Positions 33,435-42,483 of a DNA stretch of 56,493 nt are shown here, one piece after another. The notes under the pieces are model-generated. The model was not told where the DNA came from and made no database searches. It worked only from the letters and a program-made list of their open reading frames with translations. Made by a program: the position numbers and the translations under genes. The stretch covers positions 1 to 56,493 of the forward strand of contig DBDJ01000062.1 of assembly GCA_002293525.1 (NCBI GenBank), in the 5' to 3' direction. Positions within the stretch are counted from its first letter, which is position 1; every line of letters starts with the position of its first letter. Source of the DNA: Lachnospiraceae bacterium UBA935. Its GTDB lineage: Bacteria > Bacillota > Clostridia > Lachnospirales > Lachnospiraceae.

Positions 33435-36008
33435 ATGAAAAGAGAATATAGATCAAAGAAAAAAACATACCGTCTGGGTAACCGGGGTTCCACTTTTATC
33501 GTAGTGATGGTGGCCATGTGTTTCCTGGCGGTATTGGGAACGATTATCATTTCGGTCAGTGCGGCCAATGTACAGATGAAAAATCAGGATCATGTCTCCA
33601 AGCGGAATTTTTATACAGATGAGCAGGGACTGGATGATATTTACCATGGAATCGGTCAGGTGGCTGCGGACTGCTTGGCGCAGGCGTATTCGGAAATACT
33701 GGCAAGATCATCTGCCGACGGCGCGATTACAGCGGATACTTATGCCAATCAGGAGGCGGCTTATCAGGCCTTTTCCATACGGTTTGTGGATGGGTTAGAA
33801 GCGGTGTATGGAGACGAAGATCAGGCCTTGGCCGCATTGGAGAACTATGCCACTAAGCCGGATCCGGCAGTTGACATGGGAACCAATCCCGGAGAGATCA
33901 GTGTCGAAGAACTCGACAGGATTGAGATCATCGACGACGAAAACGGTATTCCTTTTCAATTTATCTTCCGGGATGTAAAAGTGACTTTTGAGACCACGGA
34001 TCAGAGCGGAGCAGAGGGTGCCTTTATCTCTTCTATTACTACGGACATTGTGATTGAAGTGCCCTATGTGAATTTTTTCCAGGATTCTTCCCGTGTTTTA
34101 GAATATGCCATGGTGGCTAATGAAGGGATTTATTTTAGGGACAGTGGCGGCCGCAGGGTCATCGGCAATGTATATGCCGGGGTGGACGATCCCAGCGACC
34201 AGGAGCTGTCGGAACTGCAGGATTATCATGGAGCCGGGATCAATGTGGCGGCAGCGGAGACAGGTGTATACGGGGGCTTGAACTTTTTTAATGCTAATGT
34301 TACTTTCGAAAGTCCTTATCTGATTACCAAAGGCGACATGAACCTCCGCGATTCTGTTGTTACCGTGGGAGGCGGTTCTTCTTCGGCCGATCCGCAGATA
34401 TGGGCGGAATCCATCCGCACCCTACAGTCGCAGAGCCGGTGGGACGGCCCGGAGCCGAGCACACTGACAATCAACGGTGATATCTATGTAGCTAACGATC
34501 TGGAATTGAATGCGGAAAATAGCATCGTGACACTGGCGGGGAATTATTTCGGCTATAACGCAGGGGATTACCGGACTTGGGAAGACAAAGGACTGCTTGC
34601 CGACAAATATGACGATCCGGTTCATACAAGACATAGTGCCATGATCATCAACGGCAACGGTTCCGAATTAGATATAACCGGTCTGGAGACATTAGTTCTG
34701 TCCGGCATGGCCTATGTTGACATGGCCGACCGCCCTGCTGGTGATAACTATGGACTGCTGCCGGGACTTATGAACAGTGATTTGATTGAGGAATATGCTA
34801 CCGGGGAGTCTTTGTCGCTCCGTGCCAATCAATATATTTATCTGGCACCTTCCCAATTTCTTACCGTTCCTAATCCGGTCAAGGTGGACGGCAGTACACC
34901 GGCTCTCGCCGATGTCTGGGTGAGTGATTCGACCGATACGCCAGTAAGTTTTTTTGGAAATTTATTTGGTGTAGCGTCCGATGATCCGGTGGTGGAAAGA
35001 GATATGGTTGACCGTGAGACCGGAGACGTATACCGTTATTATTATCTGAATTTCAACGGCAATGAACTGAATATGAGTAACTATGCCGGATTTATCATGA
35101 ATATGCCGACTGTTGATCAAATCACTACGGGTAATGTCGATTCGGAACTTAACCAAGAATATGGATACACGAATATAACTGATAATGTTCAATGGCTGGA
35201 AGCTTTGTGGGAAATCAGAGAAGAGCTTCAGGCCCGGACTGGTTTATCCGGCATTACGGTAGAAGGCGTTGATACGGTAGCTAAAATCCATAGCAGGGGT
35301 TCCTTGGCCAATGTAACGAGAGGGGTTATTAGCAGTCCGGTGATACCAGATGATCAGAGGCTGAGCCTTGAGTATGTTGTCGCTTTACAGGCCAGCCTGT
35401 TTACGCATTATATCTCCCTGTACACGGCATTGGATCCGCAGGAAGGGGTATCTTTGCTCAATCCGGCTGCCGACCTTGAAGCTGACTTTGTTGATCCCTA
35501 TACTCTGGAACAATCTGCTAACGATGAACTGCCGGCTCAGCAATTTGTGAACTTTACAGAGCCGGGCGGCTTAAGTGATGCCAACCTCAGTAATACGATT
35601 TTTGATGATTACCGCGATACTAACAATCAAAGGATAGTAGCTAATGGTGATCGTGATGTGGTGTTGAGCAGTTCTTTCAGCGGGATTATCCTGTGTGATT
35701 GCGATGTGGTGATTGAGGATGGCGTGGATGTCAACGGAATGATCATAACAAGCGGTAAGATCTATGTAGAAGGTAACGGCACTATCATGGCCGACCGGGG
35801 AGCGGTGCAGAGCATCCTGAATGAGGAAATGCGGGAAGAGTCCATGCGGGGGGCGGCTGCATTAAATAATCCCACTGCTGATTTTGCTTTGACCTATATG
35901 AATGAGATTAACCTGATTGATTCGGGAAGCGCAACGGATTATTCTGATCGGATCAGAGGCACAGATTATGTCGATTATATCAGTTTCGAGAATTGGAGAA
36001 AAGGGTGA
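33435..36008 (+). CDS. PilX-like pilus-associated protein with large exported domain
   Basis: This 857-residue protein has a basic N-terminus and one helix, TFIVVMVAMCFLAVLGTIIISVSA, preceded by NRGS, the degenerate class III-like start seen in PilX N-terminal proteins; E5 is absent. The long body holds strand-rich repeats (VFYGGLNFFNANVTF-like and SGIILCDCDVVIEDGVDVNGMIITSGKIYVEGNG), which look like a beta-helix or polymer-forming fold. The start ATG 33435 has GGAGG 9 nt before it; GTG 33417 would include the ribosome site. Its stop codon overlaps the next gene (GTGA). It probably sits at or near the pilus tip or surface. Confidence 0.68.
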   Translation: MKREYRSKKKTYRLGNRGSTFIVVMVAMCFLAVLGTIIISVSAANVQMKNQDHVSKRNFYTDEQGLDDIYHGIGQVAADCLAQAYSEILARSSADGAITADTYANQEAAYQAFSIRFVDGLEAVYGDEDQALAALENYATKPDPAVDMGTNPGEISVEELDRIEIIDDENGIPFQFIFRDVKVTFETTDQSGAEGAFISSITTDIVIEVPYVNFFQDSSRVLEYAMVANEGIYFRDSGGRRVIGNVYAGVDDPSDQELSELQDYHGAGINVAAAETGVYGGLNFFNANVTFESPYLITKGDMNLRDSVVTVGGGSSSADPQIWAESIRTLQSQSRWDGPEPSTLTINGDIYVANDLELNAENSIVTLAGNYFGYNAGDYRTWEDKGLLADKYDDPVHTRHSAMIINGNGSELDITGLETLVLSGMAYVDMADRPAGDNYGLLPGLMNSDLIEEYATGESLSLRANQYIYLAPSQFLTVPNPVKVDGSTPALADVWVSDSTDTPVSFFGNLFGVASDDPVVERDMVDRETGDVYRYYYLNFNGNELNMSNYAGFIMNMPTVDQITTGNVDSELNQEYGYTNITDNVQWLEALWEIREELQARTGLSGITVEGVDTVAKIHSRGSLANVTRGVISSPVIPDDQRLSLEYVVALQASLFTHYISLYTALDPQEGVSLLNPAADLEADFVDPYTLEQSANDELPAQQFVNFTEPGGLSDANLSNTIFDDYRDTNNQRIVANGDRDVVLSSSFSGIILCDCDVVIEDGVDVNGMIITSGKIYVEGNGTIMADRGAVQSILNEEMREESMRGAAALNNPTADFALTYMNEINLIDSGSATDYSDRIRGTDYVDYISFENWRKG

Positions 36009-36541
36009 AAAGGTTAAGCGGGAACAATCAAGGTCTCACACTAGTTGAATTGATGATAATCATCGCGATCATGGCCATCCTGACCAGTATCGTCGGCATC
36101 AATATCTCGCTGGCTTTCAGCAGGGATGCGGAGAACTGTGCCAAGAAGATTGATACCGAGCTGGAGAAGGTACGGATGAGTTCTATGTCCGAGCGCGGCG
36201 ATTTCAGGCTGGAACTGGCAAGAACCCCGAACGGCCCCAGGATGGATTATGTCTCCGAGTTAGCCGGCAGGACTCCCGATGAGATAATTGAGCGCAACCG
36301 GGCACTTCCTTCTCAGGTAGCGATATCTTTCGAAGGGGACGGAGCGGCTCTTTCCGTCATGCAGATAGAGGTTGCTTTTGACAAGTCGACCGGAAGGGTT
36401 ATTGAGATCAGGGGAGATGGCACGGTACTGGATATCGACGTGTTGCGGATCCGTTGCCTAAACAGTGACGACAGAAGGGTAGCAACGGTTGTTTTGATAA
36501 GAAGAACAGGAAAACATTATGTGGAATATAGCGTTGCGTAA
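36005..36541 (+). CDS. minor pilin/pseudopilin (FimT/GspH type)
   Basis: This small pilin-like protein of about 178 residues begins at GTG 36005, which overlaps the upstream stop as GTGA and has GGAGA just before; an in-frame TTG at 35993 is an alternative. The leader KRLSGNNQG is followed by LTLVELMIIIAIMAILTSIVG, with the conserved E5 and an unusual L at +1. The body is a compact alpha/beta domain rich in Arg and Val. The next gene starts inside its last codons (23-nt overlap). Confidence 0.78.
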   Translation: MKRLSGNNQGLTLVELMIIIAIMAILTSIVGINISLAFSRDAENCAKKIDTELEKVRMSSMSERGDFRLELARTPNGPRMDYVSELAGRTPDEIIERNRALPSQVAISFEGDGAALSVMQIEVAFDKSTGRVIEIRGDGTVLDIDVLRIRCLNSDDRRVATVVLIRRTGKHYVEYSVA

Positions 36542-37442
36542 GAATTTATCAAGTAAGGAAGACGGCGGTTTTTCCTTGGCAGAAATATTGATAGCGATAG
36601 CAGTGGCTTCCATCCTGATGCTTGGGATCGGTTCTCTGCTTTTTAGCAGTATCCGGTTATACGGAAACGGCAATGCCAATGCAGAGGTTCAAAATGAGTC
36701 CCAGCGGGTGCTGAATCTGACCCTGGACAGCATCATGGAAGCTCAGGGAGTCTGTATGTCCATACCGGCAGCGGGCGATAATACCCGCTGTCTCATGCTG
36801 GGTGATTTAAGGATTGAGGAAGTGGGTAATTCGGGTAGCTTTGAGGCGTCTTTCCGGGGAACGGTGCTGGCTTATCTGCCAAACGTGGACGAAATGCTTC
36901 TGATCGACCTTCATAACGTAACTTCTTTTGATGAGGGCACGCTTGAAGCCGACGGATATGTAAAATTTGATTTAGCAGATTATACAGTAGATTCGGAAGC
37001 AAGCACGGCCGCAGGAGTATTGAGTTTAATGATAGAATGGTTAGACGAGATCGATATGGATAGGGGTGCGGAAGCGGCAATAAGATTGCCTTGGACTTTG
37101 GGCCAGGACGTAACCGCTTTCCGGGTAATGCCGGCGATCGGCGGTCCGGACTGGGTATTTGATGGTCCGCCCCCGTGGAACAATGTTACGAATACATCCC
37201 TGCCGCCTTTTTGTCATGATGTAGTAACTTATGTGAACGGCGGCCCTGAAGATTTTTATTATTATGCGGAACCGCTGACACTTCGTGTAGAAATCAGTTT
37301 TATCAACGACACCTACAATGTGAACAATCCGACCAGAAGGCAGATCATGGATGACGTGGCAGTCAGAAGCCGTCTGGATGTCGTCTATGTAGATGTCAAT
37401 GACAGCTCCACCGGCATGCAGGCATACCGACACTGGTCATGA
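36519..37442 (+). CDS. minor pilin (PilW/GspJ type)
   Basis: This 307-residue pilin-like protein has leader MWNIALRKNLSSKEDGG, cleavage before F, then FSLAEILIAIAVASILMLGIGSLLF with E5 present. The body is acidic with a strand-rich C-terminal half. It overlaps the preceding gene by 23 nt, so the two are translationally coupled. Together with the PilV-type, PilX-like and FimT-like proteins it makes the usual set of minor pilins that prime pilus assembly. Confidence 0.78.
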   Translation: MWNIALRKNLSSKEDGGFSLAEILIAIAVASILMLGIGSLLFSSIRLYGNGNANAEVQNESQRVLNLTLDSIMEAQGVCMSIPAAGDNTRCLMLGDLRIEEVGNSGSFEASFRGTVLAYLPNVDEMLLIDLHNVTSFDEGTLEADGYVKFDLADYTVDSEASTAAGVLSLMIEWLDEIDMDRGAEAAIRLPWTLGQDVTAFRVMPAIGGPDWVFDGPPPWNNVTNTSLPPFCHDVVTYVNGGPEDFYYYAEPLTLRVEISFINDTYNVNNPTRRQIMDDVAVRSRLDVVYVDVNDSSTGMQAYRHWS

Positions 37443-37444
37443 TA

Positions 37445-37520
37445 GCTGGTAACGATGTAGAAGATATAGAAATGATATAGAAATGATATAGAAGATATAG
37501 AAATATAGAAGACATAGAAC
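37445..37520 (+). repeat. tandem ATATAGAA-type repeats
   Basis: Units of 9-11 bp built on GATATAGAA and AAATGATATAG repeat about six times between the minor pilin and the large exported protein gene. A REP-like hairpin follows directly. Confidence 0.6.
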
Positions 37521-37546
37521 AGGAAACACTGATTACAGTGATTCCA
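37521..37546. repeat. solitary hairpin related to the ends of repeat B
   Basis: GGAAACACTG (37522-37531) pairs with CAGTGATTCC (37536-37545), with one mismatch and an ATTA loop. It closely resembles the outer hairpin of B2 (GGAAACACTGA) but lacks the core and partner hairpin, like a single REP beside paired copies. Confidence 0.6.
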
Positions 37547-37583
37547 TAGACATAGCGGCAACCTTTGGAGAGGAGAAGGGTTT

Positions 37584-40500
37584 ATGCGAAATCAAACGAG
37601 ACTGAGAAAAAGCTTTATCATAGGGGGCGGGGCACTGGCTGTTTTGATTCTGGCGGTCTGCGGTGTCTGGTATGCCCGGAACGGAGGAACAGGGCAACCG
37701 GCTGAGCAGCAGGAAGCAGCGGCGGAAACAGTGGCGCAATCAGGCGAACAGGAACTCCTATATGATACCATAGAGGCCGGGGAAGTCGCCAGCCCGGAAT
37801 ATGGGGCTCATACTTTCATCAATCAAAGCAATCCTGGGGCCACCCAATACCCGGGCGATAAAAGGAAAGTGTTCCGCATCATTGAGGTTATTCCCCATGA
37901 TATCTGCTCTTTATTCCCCTATTTGGTCGACTGGGGGACACCGGAAGAATATGACAAGAATGTACCGGTCGGCTATGAAGGACTGATGGCTATCTCCAGG
38001 GGTAGCGGAGCCCAGATGTTTTATGGCAAAACCGGTACGACTACCTCTGACCTGAGCCAGTACTATACCATGCTCGACATGGCATTCAAACAGACCTCTT
38101 TAAAAGCAAGTCAGTATCCATATTTGACCTTTGGCGGCAGCACGATGAGTGACTGGGGCAAATGGTATATTATATCAGACTCGTCTCTTTCATCTGCGGA
38201 CGGTTATTTTGAATTTGTGGGTAACGGAAAGGGTTTATTCTATATCTCCACTTCCTATGCGGACGAAAAGAGTTCAAATGACGAAGAAGGCATCCACCAC
38301 CGGACGCGGGCAGTGCCCCGATCGGGGTCGGAGCAGCCCAAAGGTGACATGTATCTGACAGGAGCAGCAGTTTATCTGTCAAGGGAACACAGCCGCGCTT
38401 CTGTCACTTACGGGCAGGCGCTCCTGAGCCAGACTGCGGATAATTACGATCTTTCCTTTGCAGTTGACGATGTAAATGGTAAATATCATGCGGATATGAC
38501 CAAGGTGGTCGCCAAAGAAGGCGGGCCGCTCATCGGCTACGACTGGGACTATGTCCTGATGGTGGATGAACCGGACACCTGGGACTATGGCTTTTCCTAC
38601 GGCTCCGGAGGCGGCTATGAAGTGAAGGTGGCTACTGAAAATACGCTCGGAACGGGAGAGTATATCAGGGTCATGGCTCCGGCGCAGGACGATGCATATA
38701 CAGATGTTAATCTTCCGGCTCTCCTGAAAGGATATTTTCGCCTGAAGACCTCGTCCGATATCGGCCTCCAGACCTATGACGTGGAATTTCAGGCGGCAAC
38801 AGGTGCCTCCAGTTATTATTATCCGATTAGTCCGGCCGGTCCGTTTAATAACTCCGATCCTTCATATCACTTTGAATATGTGGGAGACGGTAAGGGACTT
38901 TATCACGTGCCCTTTATCTATGATGGCGGCAGCAGCCCGGGGAATTGCTATACAGAGTCGCTGGTCGAAGTTTCAGACGGGGAAGGCCGTTATTCGATGA
39001 CTTCCACCATCGCGGATCCTGAAGGTCAGCCAATCTATGCGCAGACTACCCTAGGGGCGGGCGATTACGAGGAGATCATCACCAATATTCAATTTACCAC
39101 CAGCGTAAATGCCAGTGGCACAGATAACGGCAGGGTCGGGGTCACCAAGGGAGGAGCCGACCGAGTCGCGGCACAGTACGGCGGCTGGGTATTTCATCCG
39201 GTTACGGATCAGGCTGACATGGAATTGACTCCTTTGCGTGATGTCTACAGCTCCAATGTGAACGGCAACAGTAATGCGAATTTTTCGGTCGGTGACAAGA
39301 TCTATGTACGGGGGCAGCAGTTGCAGCAAAGATATTACTGCCGTGACGGTTTTGAAAATAATGAGATGTTCAAGCTCCGGGGTTATGCCTCCAGTTTGAC
39401 GCATCCGGGCGAATCCTACAGTTTATACGGGTATAATAATAATATATCTCCATATGAGAATAAGCAACTGGATGCTGCCAAGACGATCCTTACTTCCTTT
39501 GACGCGACCACCCGGATTGAGATCCTGCAGAAGACGATGGCGCAGCTGACAGTGGAAGATGTGAAGTCTGCGGACTTGATTTACATTTCCGTTACCCCGG
39601 CGGTAGAAAATCTGGATAAGAGCTGGCCGACAATCAATGAATGGCGGGTCGCGGCCGGGCTGGAGCCGATGGAGGATATTCCGTCCGGTCTGCCGCAAAA
39701 GCAGGGTATGGCGTATTTCCCGTCTTCATATCACGGGGATTTATCGGCGGAAGTCATGCTGGCTATCTATAAAGAATGTATTTATGAAAAAAATGTGGCC
39801 TTGATGGTACCGGTATCGGCATTTACCAATGGCAACGGGAAAACACCGACATCAAACATAGGCAAGCTGGTATTTATCACGGAAGCCTTTAATAATCCCC
39901 AGGATTTTGCTTATTTTATTCCCGGTTTGATGAATCCGGATGTATACAGGACAAATTATACCAAGGTGAATATGGATGCCAGTTTGACAACGTCAGGTCC
40001 GGTAAAGCTCAGCTGGTATTGGGATACCCAGTATAATCAGACCTGGGATGAGTCAAATACAACCCATGTTACCGGAGCTTGGGCTGAAAAATATTTTATC
40101 GTCAGGAATCCGTCCAATTCCTCGCAGTTACTGCATCCGGCTAACTTCGAACAGATCCCGGCCGGAACGAACCGGTATGACGGTAATGAACAAACCAAAC
40201 TGACTTTGGGTGAGCATGGTCCGCAGAGCCTCAGGAGGTCGCTTTTCTTTAACGGAACGGCACATTTGTTTGAAATCTTAAGTAATCGGACACAAAGATC
40301 TTACACACTGGAAATCGTACCGATAAACGGTGAGCGGTTCACCGACAGGGAGAATAATGAAAGATGGGTCATCTATGGGAATGAATTTGATCCGGCTTCC
40401 TTTGAAATACAGTTTCAGATATGGAAGTATGAAACCAGTGGGACGCCGTATGAGCTGGATGACATCAGCGATATCGAATGCAGCATCGAAGGCGGCAGCC

Positions 40501-40733
40501 CGATCAGTGCAGCATTAACCCCAGTTACGGAGGGTGGTGTTTCTGTCCCGCAATATACAATTAATGGCGGTGCGGTACGGGTCGCATTTGAATTGTCGGG
40601 AACTCCGCCATCCGGACTCTTGGATCCGGCAATTTACAGCCGCAAGGTGACCATCACGGTCAATGACGAGACAGCCGATGAGGTATCGAGAGAAGTAGAG
40701 GTTATCGTCAGGGAAGGATTTTTCCTGAATTAA
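37584..40733 (+). CDS. large exported protein of the pilus locus, function unknown
   Basis: This 1049-residue protein has a basic N-terminus, one membrane helix or signal (about residues 11-30, IGGGALAVLILAVCGVWYA) and an extracellular body with no membrane segment. It has a partial internal duplication: FEFVGNGKGLFYIS near residue 209 and FEYVGDGKGLYHVP near residue 429. The opening KVFRIIEVIPHDIC and the DUF5057-like look suggest a family found beside type IV pili in Clostridia, but I cannot name a function. The C-terminal 130 residues look like an Ig-type fold (SRKVTITVNDETADEVSREVEV). The strong ribosome site is GGAGAGGAGAAGG. It may be a tip adhesin. Confidence 0.65.
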   Translation: MRNQTRLRKSFIIGGGALAVLILAVCGVWYARNGGTGQPAEQQEAAAETVAQSGEQELLYDTIEAGEVASPEYGAHTFINQSNPGATQYPGDKRKVFRIIEVIPHDICSLFPYLVDWGTPEEYDKNVPVGYEGLMAISRGSGAQMFYGKTGTTTSDLSQYYTMLDMAFKQTSLKASQYPYLTFGGSTMSDWGKWYIISDSSLSSADGYFEFVGNGKGLFYISTSYADEKSSNDEEGIHHRTRAVPRSGSEQPKGDMYLTGAAVYLSREHSRASVTYGQALLSQTADNYDLSFAVDDVNGKYHADMTKVVAKEGGPLIGYDWDYVLMVDEPDTWDYGFSYGSGGGYEVKVATENTLGTGEYIRVMAPAQDDAYTDVNLPALLKGYFRLKTSSDIGLQTYDVEFQAATGASSYYYPISPAGPFNNSDPSYHFEYVGDGKGLYHVPFIYDGGSSPGNCYTESLVEVSDGEGRYSMTSTIADPEGQPIYAQTTLGAGDYEEIITNIQFTTSVNASGTDNGRVGVTKGGADRVAAQYGGWVFHPVTDQADMELTPLRDVYSSNVNGNSNANFSVGDKIYVRGQQLQQRYYCRDGFENNEMFKLRGYASSLTHPGESYSLYGYNNNISPYENKQLDAAKTILTSFDATTRIEILQKTMAQLTVEDVKSADLIYISVTPAVENLDKSWPTINEWRVAAGLEPMEDIPSGLPQKQGMAYFPSSYHGDLSAEVMLAIYKECIYEKNVALMVPVSAFTNGNGKTPTSNIGKLVFITEAFNNPQDFAYFIPGLMNPDVYRTNYTKVNMDASLTTSGPVKLSWYWDTQYNQTWDESNTTHVTGAWAEKYFIVRNPSNSSQLLHPANFEQIPAGTNRYDGNEQTKLTLGEHGPQSLRRSLFFNGTAHLFEILSNRTQRSYTLEIVPINGERFTDRENNERWVIYGNEFDPASFEIQFQIWKYETSGTPYELDDISDIECSIEGGSPISAALTPVTEGGVSVPQYTINGGAVRVAFELSGTPPSGLLDPAIYSRKVTITVNDETADEVSREVEVIVREGFFLN

Positions 40734-40734
40734 T

Positions 40735-40867
40735 GAACAGCGCAAAATCCCGAGAATTGCAAGCGCCAAATCGCACGTTTTTAGCGATTTGTGTGCATAA
40801 CGTTCGCAGAACGTTGTTACTGTGGAGCAATGGTTTGATGCACTTCGGCTCGGGTTTGAACAGTCAC
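40735..40867 (+). repeat. repeat C1, structured intergenic element
   Basis: This 133-bp element starts 1 nt after the stop codon of the large exported protein. It contains hairpins GCGCAAAATC region, AAATCGC/GCGATTT and AACGTTCGCAGAACGTT, and ends GGGTTTGAACAGTCAC. Copy C2 (43945-44086, inverted) matches it along most of its length at about 85% by eye; C3 (48087-48150) is a shortened copy of its second half. Confidence 0.8.
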
Positions 40868-40905
40868 AATTAATCGTCTTACACAGCCTGGCCGAATTAT
40901 TTTGA

Positions 40906-40934
40906 TTGACAAATGATTCAGAGAGTGATAGACT
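40906..40934 (+). promoter_or_regulatory. sigma-A promoter of the trp operon
   Basis: TTGACA (40906-40911), exactly 17 nt, TAGACT (40929-40934). Transcription would start near 40941, at the base of T-box Stem I. Confidence 0.82.
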
Positions 40935-40936
40935 AC

Positions 40937-41222
40937 TAACAGTTAAATAATGTAAACCGAAGAAGTGGAAGTAAAAACATATCGTGCACTCACAGAGAGC
41001 CGGATAAGCTGAGAACCGGCAGAACGCAGACTGTTAAATGGACCATGGAGGGCGCAGTCAAAGGCAGCTGCCGAGTATCTGCGACGTAAGGCATACGTCA
41101 GTTGCCGGGAATATGTCAGTATTTCGCTAAGAGCGGGAGTTTCTCCCGAAGCAAGGTGGCACCGCGGAACCGATTTGAGATCCGTCCTTGACAAGTTATA
41201 TCTTGTCGTGGACGGATTTTTT
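40937..41222 (+). ncRNA. tryptophan-specific T-box leader
   Basis: The leader has all the parts of a T-box riboswitch. Stem I is closed by AACAGT (40939-40944) with ACTGTT near 41030. The apical CAGAGAGCCGG...CTGAGAACCGGC block is at 40992-41020. The specifier codon TGG is at 41039-41041, within AAATGGACCATGGAGG. The T-box motif AAGGTGGCACCGCGG is at 41153-41167, with the terminator after it. Uncharged tRNA-Trp would pair with TGG and the T-box bulge and favour the antiterminator, so the trp genes are on when tryptophan is short. Confidence 0.93.
41180..41222 (+). terminator. T-box-controlled terminator before trpD
   Basis: A stem of about 16 bp (41180-41195 with 41202-41217, loop TTATAT) is followed by TTTTTT. 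Its left arm overlaps the region after the T-box motif that would join the antiterminator. Confidence 0.9.
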
Positions 41223-41224
41223 GT

Positions 41225-41290
41225 TCTACTGCTATATACTGAATATCTGCTGAATATCTGCCGAATATCTGCTGAACATCTGCTGATTTG
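41225..41290 (+). repeat. tandem CTGAATATCTG repeats between T-box and trpD
   Basis: Four to five copies of CTGAATATCTG with small changes (CCGAATATCTG, CTGAACATCTG) lie between the terminator and the trpD ribosome site. Confidence 0.65.
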
Positions 41291-41346
41291 TTGGCATTAG
41301 AGCTGTTGTCGTTATCAACCTGCAAAGGAAACAAGGGGGTATCACA

Positions 41347-42396
41347 ATGATAAAAGAAGCAATCCACAAAGTTGTCAGAAAAGAAGATTTAAGCTATCAG
41401 GAAGCGGAAGCCGTGATGCATGAGATCATGGGCGGGGAAGCCTCTCAGATTCAGATGGCTTCCTACCTGACTGCCCTTTCGTTAAAGGGCGAGACCATTG
41501 ACGAGATTACCGCCTCCGCAGCCGGTATGAGGAAGCACTGCATCCGCCTGCTTCATGAGATGGACGTGCTGGAAATCGTCGGAACCGGCGGTGACCGTTC
41601 CAACTCTTTCAACATATCCACCACCTCTGCCATCGTCGTATCGGCCGCCGGCGTACCCGTGGCCAAGCATGGGAACCGTGCTGCCAGCAGCCAGTGCGGA
41701 GCTGCGGATGTGCTGGAAGCCCTGGGAGTGAACATCAATATTTCCCCGGAGAAAAGCAAGCAGCTGCTGGAACAGATCGGGATCTGCTTCCTGTTTGCCC
41801 AGAACTATCATATCGCCATGAAATACGTATCCCCGGTAAGGAAGGAACTGGGCATCCGCACCGTATTTAATATTCTGGGACCGCTGACGAATCCGGCCGG
41901 TGCCAAGATGCAGCTTCTCGGCGTCTATGATGAGGAGCTCGTGCTGCCGATGGCGCAGGTGCTGTACAATCTCGGCGTCCGCAATTCGCTGGTGGTATAT
42001 GGCCAGGACGGCCTCGATGAGATATCTATGAGTGCCGCCACCACTGTATGCGAGGTGCGGGAAGACAATTTCGTAAAATATCAGATCCAGCCGGAAGATT
42101 TCGGCATGCAGAGGTGCCATAAGGACGAGCTGCTGGGCGGAAATGCCCAAGAAAATGCCAGGATCACCAGAGAAATACTGAGCGGTGTCAGAGGTCCGAA
42201 GAGAAATGCCGTTATCCTCAACTCCGCTGCCGCGCTCTATGCCGCCCGGAAGTCCGCAGATATGCCGGCCGCCGTGAAACTCGCAGAAGCAATGATCGAC
42301 AGCGGTAAGGCGAGGGAGCAATTGGAGAAGTTCATCGAATTATCTAAGGAAACGCCATTATTAAAGTTTCCAAAGAAACCCGCTAGAAATCCGTAA
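41347..42396 (+). CDS. trpD: anthranilate phosphoribosyltransferase
   Basis: TrpD joins anthranilate to phosphoribosyl pyrophosphate, the second step of tryptophan synthesis. The 349-residue product has the PRPP-binding GTGGDRSNSFNIST (about residue 79), KHGNRAASS, and NILGPLTNPA. The ribosome site is AAGGGGGT. It is the first gene after the T-box: trpE and trpG, which normally precede it and make anthranilate, are absent. Its last 22 bp, including the stop, are tandemly repeated downstream. Confidence 0.97.
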   Translation: MIKEAIHKVVRKEDLSYQEAEAVMHEIMGGEASQIQMASYLTALSLKGETIDEITASAAGMRKHCIRLLHEMDVLEIVGTGGDRSNSFNISTTSAIVVSAAGVPVAKHGNRAASSQCGAADVLEALGVNINISPEKSKQLLEQIGICFLFAQNYHIAMKYVSPVRKELGIRTVFNILGPLTNPAGAKMQLLGVYDEELVLPMAQVLYNLGVRNSLVVYGQDGLDEISMSAATTVCEVREDNFVKYQIQPEDFGMQRCHKDELLGGNAQENARITREILSGVRGPKRNAVILNSAAALYAARKSADMPAAVKLAEAMIDSGKAREQLEKFIELSKETPLLKFPKKPARNP

Positions 42397-42466
42397 GAAA
42401 CCCGCTAGAAATCCGTAAGAAACCCGCTAGAAACCTGCTGAAAGCCCGCAAGAAACCCGCTAGCCA
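42373..42466 (+). repeat. 22-bp tandem repeat of the trpD gene end
   Basis: A 22-bp unit AAGAAACCCGCTAGAAATCC-gt starts at 42373 (trpD codons K-P-A-R-N-P), 42395 and 42417, followed by a decayed fourth and a partial copy (AAGAAACCCGCTAG, 42450-42463). The trpD stop codon spans the first junction. Confidence 0.88.
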
Positions 42467-42483
42467 ATAGAAAGGATGCTACT

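Noticed and set aside
42373..42466. Tandem 22-bp repeats as a CRISPR array
   Set aside because: Units are adjacent with no unique spacers, copy the trpD end, and no cas gene is near.
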